DNA of 10,342 bases. It comes from an uncultured Lachnospiraceae bacterium. Lineage in GTDB: Bacteria > Bacillota > Clostridia > Lachnospirales > Lachnospiraceae. The DNA is taken from contig CAMPBP010000023.1 of assembly GCA_946639085.1 (NCBI GenBank), positions 1 to 10,342 of the forward strand, read 5' to 3'. A program made the translations under genes and the position numbers. The notes beneath the pieces were generated by a model, which was not told where the DNA came from, ran no database searches, and saw only the letters and a program-made list of their open reading frames with translations. Positions 7,419 through 10,342 of the stretch are shown here, in pieces. Each line of letters begins with the position of its first letter. Positions within the stretch are counted from its first letter, which is position 1.

Positions 7419-8315
7419 ATGAAACTTGAAAAGAAATTATCAAAATATGCGATAAAAAATCTGCCGATGATCATGATCGGCTGTTATGTTCTCGGATATA
7501 TTCTTGCATTCATCGACAAGCAAAACATCATTTTGAACATGATCTGCTTAAATCCATACAGGATCATGCACGGACAGGTGTGGAGACTTGTTTCGTGGAT
7601 ACTCATTCCCCCTTCATCCTTTGGACTTTTTACGATCATCATGCTGATGTTCTATTTTTCCATCGGAAGAACTCTCGACCAGGTATGGGGTTCGTTTAAG
7701 TTCAATGTTTACATCTTCTCCGGTATGCTCTTTACCATTCTCGGAAGCTTTGTACTCATGGGGCTTTTGTATGCATTCCCTTCCCTAATGGCATTTCCCG
7801 AGAGTATGGATCTGTCGCTGCAACTTTGCGGTGTAAGATACTTCTCGACGTTTTACATCAATATGTCGATCTTCCTTGCGTTTGCGGCAACGTTTCCCGA
7901 TAACATGGTGCTTTTCATGTTCTTTATACCCATAAAGATCAAATGGCTGGGTATCGCATACGGAATACTTCTTGTGTTCCAGGCAATCACCGGCACCGCA
8001 TACGACAGAGTGGTCATAATCGCTTCGCTTCTCAACTTCGTACTGTTTTTCTTCTTATACAGGAAGTCGATGAATCAAAGCGTTTCGGACCGTATAAAAG
8101 CGGCAAAAAGAAAACACGAATTTGAGCGGAGAATGGAAGAGGCCCGCAATAACGTTTCTTTCGGCAACAATGCGGGAGTATCGAAACACAGATGTGCGAT
8201 ATGCGGCCGTACCGAGCTTGACAATCCGGACCTGCAGTTCAGATTTTGCTCGAAATGCAACGGCAATTACGAGTATTGCAATGACCATCTTTTCAATCAC
8301 AAACACGTAGAATAG
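7419..8315 (+). CDS. Rhomboid-fold membrane protein, apparently non-catalytic, with C-terminal Cys/His zinc-binding-like module
   Basis: This 298-residue polytopic membrane protein has about six hydrophobic segments (roughly 15-33, 66-83, 95-119, 145-159, 162-190, 198-214). HGQVWRLVSWIL (51-62) and IGRTLDQVWGSFKFNVY (82-98) match the rhomboid L1-loop WR motif and the segment that follows helix 2, so the fold is rhomboid-like. The catalytic GxSG of helix 4 is replaced by INMSIFLAFA (147-156) and no catalytic His is evident near helix 6, as in derlins and other pseudo-rhomboids. After a charged, coiled-coil-like stretch (223-243), the tail carries Cys259, Cys262, Cys277, Cys280, Cys287, His290, His294 and His296, which suggests one or two bound zinc ions on the cytosolic side. 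GAGGTG (7405-7410), 8 bases upstream, supports the ATG. It opens an operon with the sigma-like gene 18 bases downstream. A role in membrane-protein quality control is inferred by analogy only. Confidence 0.8.
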   Translation: MKLEKKLSKYAIKNLPMIMIGCYVLGYILAFIDKQNIILNMICLNPYRIMHGQVWRLVSWILIPPSSFGLFTIIMLMFYFSIGRTLDQVWGSFKFNVYIFSGMLFTILGSFVLMGLLYAFPSLMAFPESMDLSLQLCGVRYFSTFYINMSIFLAFAATFPDNMVLFMFFIPIKIKWLGIAYGILLVFQAITGTAYDRVVIIASLLNFVLFFFLYRKSMNQSVSDRIKAAKRKHEFERRMEEARNNVSFGNNAGVSKHRCAICGRTELDNPDLQFRFCSKCNGNYEYCNDHLFNHKHVE

Positions 8316-8321
8316 TACATT

Positions 8322-8327
8322 AAGGAG
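8322..8327 (+). promoter_or_regulatory. Ribosome binding site that sets a TTG start
   Basis: AAGGAG lies 6 bases before the TTG at 8334. No in-frame ATG exists until codon 170, so the TTG start is well supported. Confidence 0.8.
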
Positions 8328-8333
8328 AACGTT

Positions 8334-9092
8334 TTGAACGAACAGAGTGAATTTCTTAAAAGAATAGAAGACCTGACGGAGCTGGCTCTCGATCAGGAAA
8401 ACGTCGTCTTTAAAGATCAGCTTTTTGAGATCTTTCCGGAAATAAAGGACGACGAAACAAGATACAACATAATAGCCGATTATCTTAAGGAAAAAAGGAT
8501 CGGTATCGATGACAAGATCGATCCCGATGAGTTCTTGAACGAAGACGAGAAAAACTACCTTAAGTTTTACTTAGAGGACCTTGAAGGCCTTAAAAAGTAC
8601 GAAGAAAACGAACTGAAAACTCTTAAAGCACGCGCCGTAGACGGTGATGAAGAAGCTGCGACAATCGTGCTTAACGATTACCTTATCAATGTTGTGGATA
8701 TTGCAAAACTGTACGCAGGTCAGGGCGTGTTCGTGGACGATCTTATCGGTGAGGCGAACATTGCTCTGGTTGAATCGCTTGGTAATCTGGGAGCATTGGA
8801 AACAGCTGAAGAGGTGGACGGTTTCTTCTCAAAGATCTGCATGGATACCATGCAGGACATTATCGCAGCACGTCAGGATGAACTATCCGAGGACGAGAAA
8901 CTTGTAAAGAAAGTAAACAAGGTTGCCAAGGCAGCACACGACCTTTCACTGTTTCTCGCAAGAAAAGTATCCGTCGACGAGCTTTCAAAAGAGTCGGGCA
9001 TCTCAAAGACCATGATACTAAAGGCTCTTAAAGTGACCGCCAACAAGATTGACGGAATCGAAATCCCCAAAGAGGAGCAAAGCGAAGAGTGA
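8334..9092 (+). CDS. Sigma-70-like protein with regions 1.1, 2 and 3 but no region 4
   Basis: This 252-residue, strongly acidic soluble protein begins at TTG. Residues about 7-60 resemble sigma region 1.1 (helical, ending in a KEKRIGIDD segment like the 'LGIEIVDE' end of RpoD 1.1). Residues 94-152 follow region 1.2/2.1-2.2: LKARAVDGDEEAA, then NVVDIAKLYAGQG, then VDDLIGEANIALVESL, which parallels the core-RNAP-binding DLIQEGNIGL segment. The next part (153-180), where housekeeping sigmas carry the aromatic melting residues and the WWIRQ motif, reads VDGFFSKICMDTMQDIIAA and lacks them. Residues 190-238 resemble region 3 (VNKVAKAAHDL, then a helix-turn-helix-like VDELSKESGISKTMI). The protein then stops, with no region 4. 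It may therefore bind RNA polymerase without recognising promoters alone. Its stop overlaps the GTG of the downstream peptidase. It could also be a degenerate sigma paralogue with a different role. Confidence 0.75.
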   Translation: MNEQSEFLKRIEDLTELALDQENVVFKDQLFEIFPEIKDDETRYNIIADYLKEKRIGIDDKIDPDEFLNEDEKNYLKFYLEDLEGLKKYEENELKTLKARAVDGDEEAATIVLNDYLINVVDIAKLYAGQGVFVDDLIGEANIALVESLGNLGALETAEEVDGFFSKICMDTMQDIIAARQDELSEDEKLVKKVNKVAKAAHDLSLFLARKVSVDELSKESGISKTMILKALKVTANKIDGIEIPKEEQSEE

Positions 9093-10342
9093 GAGACTAC
9101 AAAGCATTTAAAAACTATACCATCGTAAGCCGGGAACATTTAAAGGATATCGATTCCGAAGCTTACATATTAAGACATGATAAGACAGGCGCAAGAGTCT
9201 GTCTTATTGACAATGATGACGACAATAAAGTGTTCACCATCGGATTCCGTACCATTCCCGGTGATTCCACCGGTGTTGCGCACATCCTAGAACACAGTGT
9301 TCTTTGCGGAAGCGAAAAATATCCCGTAAAGGATATGTTAACGGAAGTATCCAAGGGATCTTTAAATACGTTCATGAATGCCTTCACTTATGCTGACCGT
9401 ACCCTTTATCCCGTGGCGAGTCTTAACGAAAAGGACTTCACAAACCTTGTTTCCGTATATATGGACAGTGTTTTCCGTCCCTTGATCTACAAAGATCAAA
9501 ATGCATTTTTGCAGGAAGGCTGGCACTACGAATTATTTGATAAAGACGAAGACATTAAGATAAACGGTGTCGTTTACAATGAGATGAAGGGCGTCTATTC
9601 ATCTCCCGACGATGCCTGCTATTCCTATTCAATAATGAGCCTTTTCCCCGACACTTTATACGGTGTCGAATCGGGAGGAGATCCCAAAAACATCCCCAAT
9701 CTTAAATACGAGGATTTCATTAACTTTCATAAAAGGATGTATCATCCTTCCAATTCCAGAATATTTATATACGGTAATACCGATTTTGAAGAAAGGCTTC
9801 GTTTTATCGATGAAGAGTATTTAAGTAAATACGAGCCCATCGAGCCGGGTACCGACATAAAGCTTCAGAAAAAGTTTGATGCACCCAAGTATATTAAGAA
9901 GGAATTTGCCATTTCGGAAGACGAGAAAGAAGAAAACAGCGCTCGTCTTACGTACAATGTCTGCTGTTCGGACTATTCGGAGACAAAGATAAACGATGCC
10001 ATGAGCGTTATCAATTACGCACTCTGCAATGTTCCCGGAGCCTTGCTTAAAGAAAGATTGTACGAAGCGGGAATATGCAAAGACGTTTATTCTTCTTTTT
10101 ACACCGATATAGGTCAGAAGATATTCTCAATAGTTGCAGAAAACGCAAATGCCGAGGATGAAGCGAAATTTGTAAAGATAGTCGAAGATACCATGAAAGA
10201 GATCATCGAGACGGGCTTCGACAAAAAGACAATCCGCGCATCCATTGCCACAAATGAGTTCCAGTATCGTGAAGGCGACTTCGGATTTTATCCCAAGGGC
10301 GTATATTACGGCATGTACACCTTTGAATCCTGGAACTATTCC
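9089..10342 (+). CDS. PreP-like M16C zinc metallopeptidase (3'-truncated by window)
   Basis: The frame is open without a stop from GTG at 9089 to the window end, giving 418 codons of a family that usually has about 970 residues. The inverted zinc motif HILEH is at 65-69 (His65, catalytic Glu68, His69), in the GVAHILEHSVLCGS context typical of the M16C/presequence-protease branch. The third ligand is likely Glu165 in VVYNEMKGVYSS. SLNTFMNAFTYADRTLYPV (91-109) and LQEGWHYEL (141-149) are also hallmark segments. Such enzymes form a two-halved chamber that degrades unfolded peptides; no signal peptide is visible, so it should act in the cytosol. GTG overlaps the preceding TGA (GTGA), giving translational coupling to the sigma-like gene. 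The AGGAG at 9073-9077 is 11 bases away, a little far, which fits coupled re-initiation. Confidence 0.93.
   Translation, partial: MRDYKAFKNYTIVSREHLKDIDSEAYILRHDKTGARVCLIDNDDDNKVFTIGFRTIPGDSTGVAHILEHSVLCGSEKYPVKDMLTEVSKGSLNTFMNAFTYADRTLYPVASLNEKDFTNLVSVYMDSVFRPLIYKDQNAFLQEGWHYELFDKDEDIKINGVVYNEMKGVYSSPDDACYSYSIMSLFPDTLYGVESGGDPKNIPNLKYEDFINFHKRMYHPSNSRIFIYGNTDFEERLRFIDEEYLSKYEPIEPGTDIKLQKKFDAPKYIKKEFAISEDEKEENSARLTYNVCCSDYSETKINDAMSVINYALCNVPGALLKERLYEAGICKDVYSSFYTDIGQKIFSIVAENANAEDEAKFVKIVEDTMKEIIETGFDKKTIRASIATNEFQYREGDFGFYPKGVYYGMYTFESWNYS

Noticed and set aside
9163..9387. Minus-strand open frame over the PreP-like gene
   Set aside because: It is antisense to the zinc-motif region of a clear M16C peptidase.

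Overview
The window looks like a chromosomal segment of an anaerobic Firmicute of the class Clostridia, most likely a Lachnospiraceae-type organism. The reasons are the moderate GC content, AGGAG-type ribosome binding sites, frequent TTG/GTG starts, a very large fused 2-hydroxyacyl-CoA dehydratase/activase protein, and a clostridial M16C (PreP-like) peptidase. The taxonomic call is an inference from gene content, not a search result.

Layout from left to right. (1) The 3' end of an ABC exporter subunit (to 827, +). (2) A 470-base intergenic stretch whose first two thirds (about 855-1128) are a nested array of inverted repeats containing a terminator-like core, followed by an AT-rich stretch with a good vegetative promoter. 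(3) A two-gene coupled operon (+): a COG1237-type metallo-beta-lactamase-fold hydrolase and tcdA, the tRNA t6A dehydratase. (4) A bidirectional terminator at 2938-2977, then a 4.2-kb gene on the minus strand that encodes two activase (ASKHA/BcrAD/BadFG) domains fused to DUF2229/dehydratase-like domains. (5) A 227-base divergent intergenic region with a candidate promoter on each strand. (6) A tight plus-strand operon: a rhomboid-fold membrane protein without a recognisable catalytic dyad and with a C-terminal Cys/His zinc-binding-like module; a sigma-70-like protein that has regions 1.1, 2 and 3 but no region 4; and the first 418 codons of a PreP-type M16C zinc metallopeptidase that runs off the window.

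The most intriguing part is the last operon. The sigma-like protein keeps the region 2.1-2.2 (core-RNAP-binding) pattern but lacks the aromatic promoter-melting residues and the whole of region 4. It is translationally coupled (GTGA overlap) to the PreP-like peptidase and follows the pseudo-rhomboid by 18 bases. It could be an RNAP-binding regulator or one half of a split sigma factor linked to peptide or membrane-protein turnover; this is a hypothesis. The palindrome array at 855-1128 is the main non-coding oddity. No CRISPR array, tRNA, rRNA or insertion sequence was seen.
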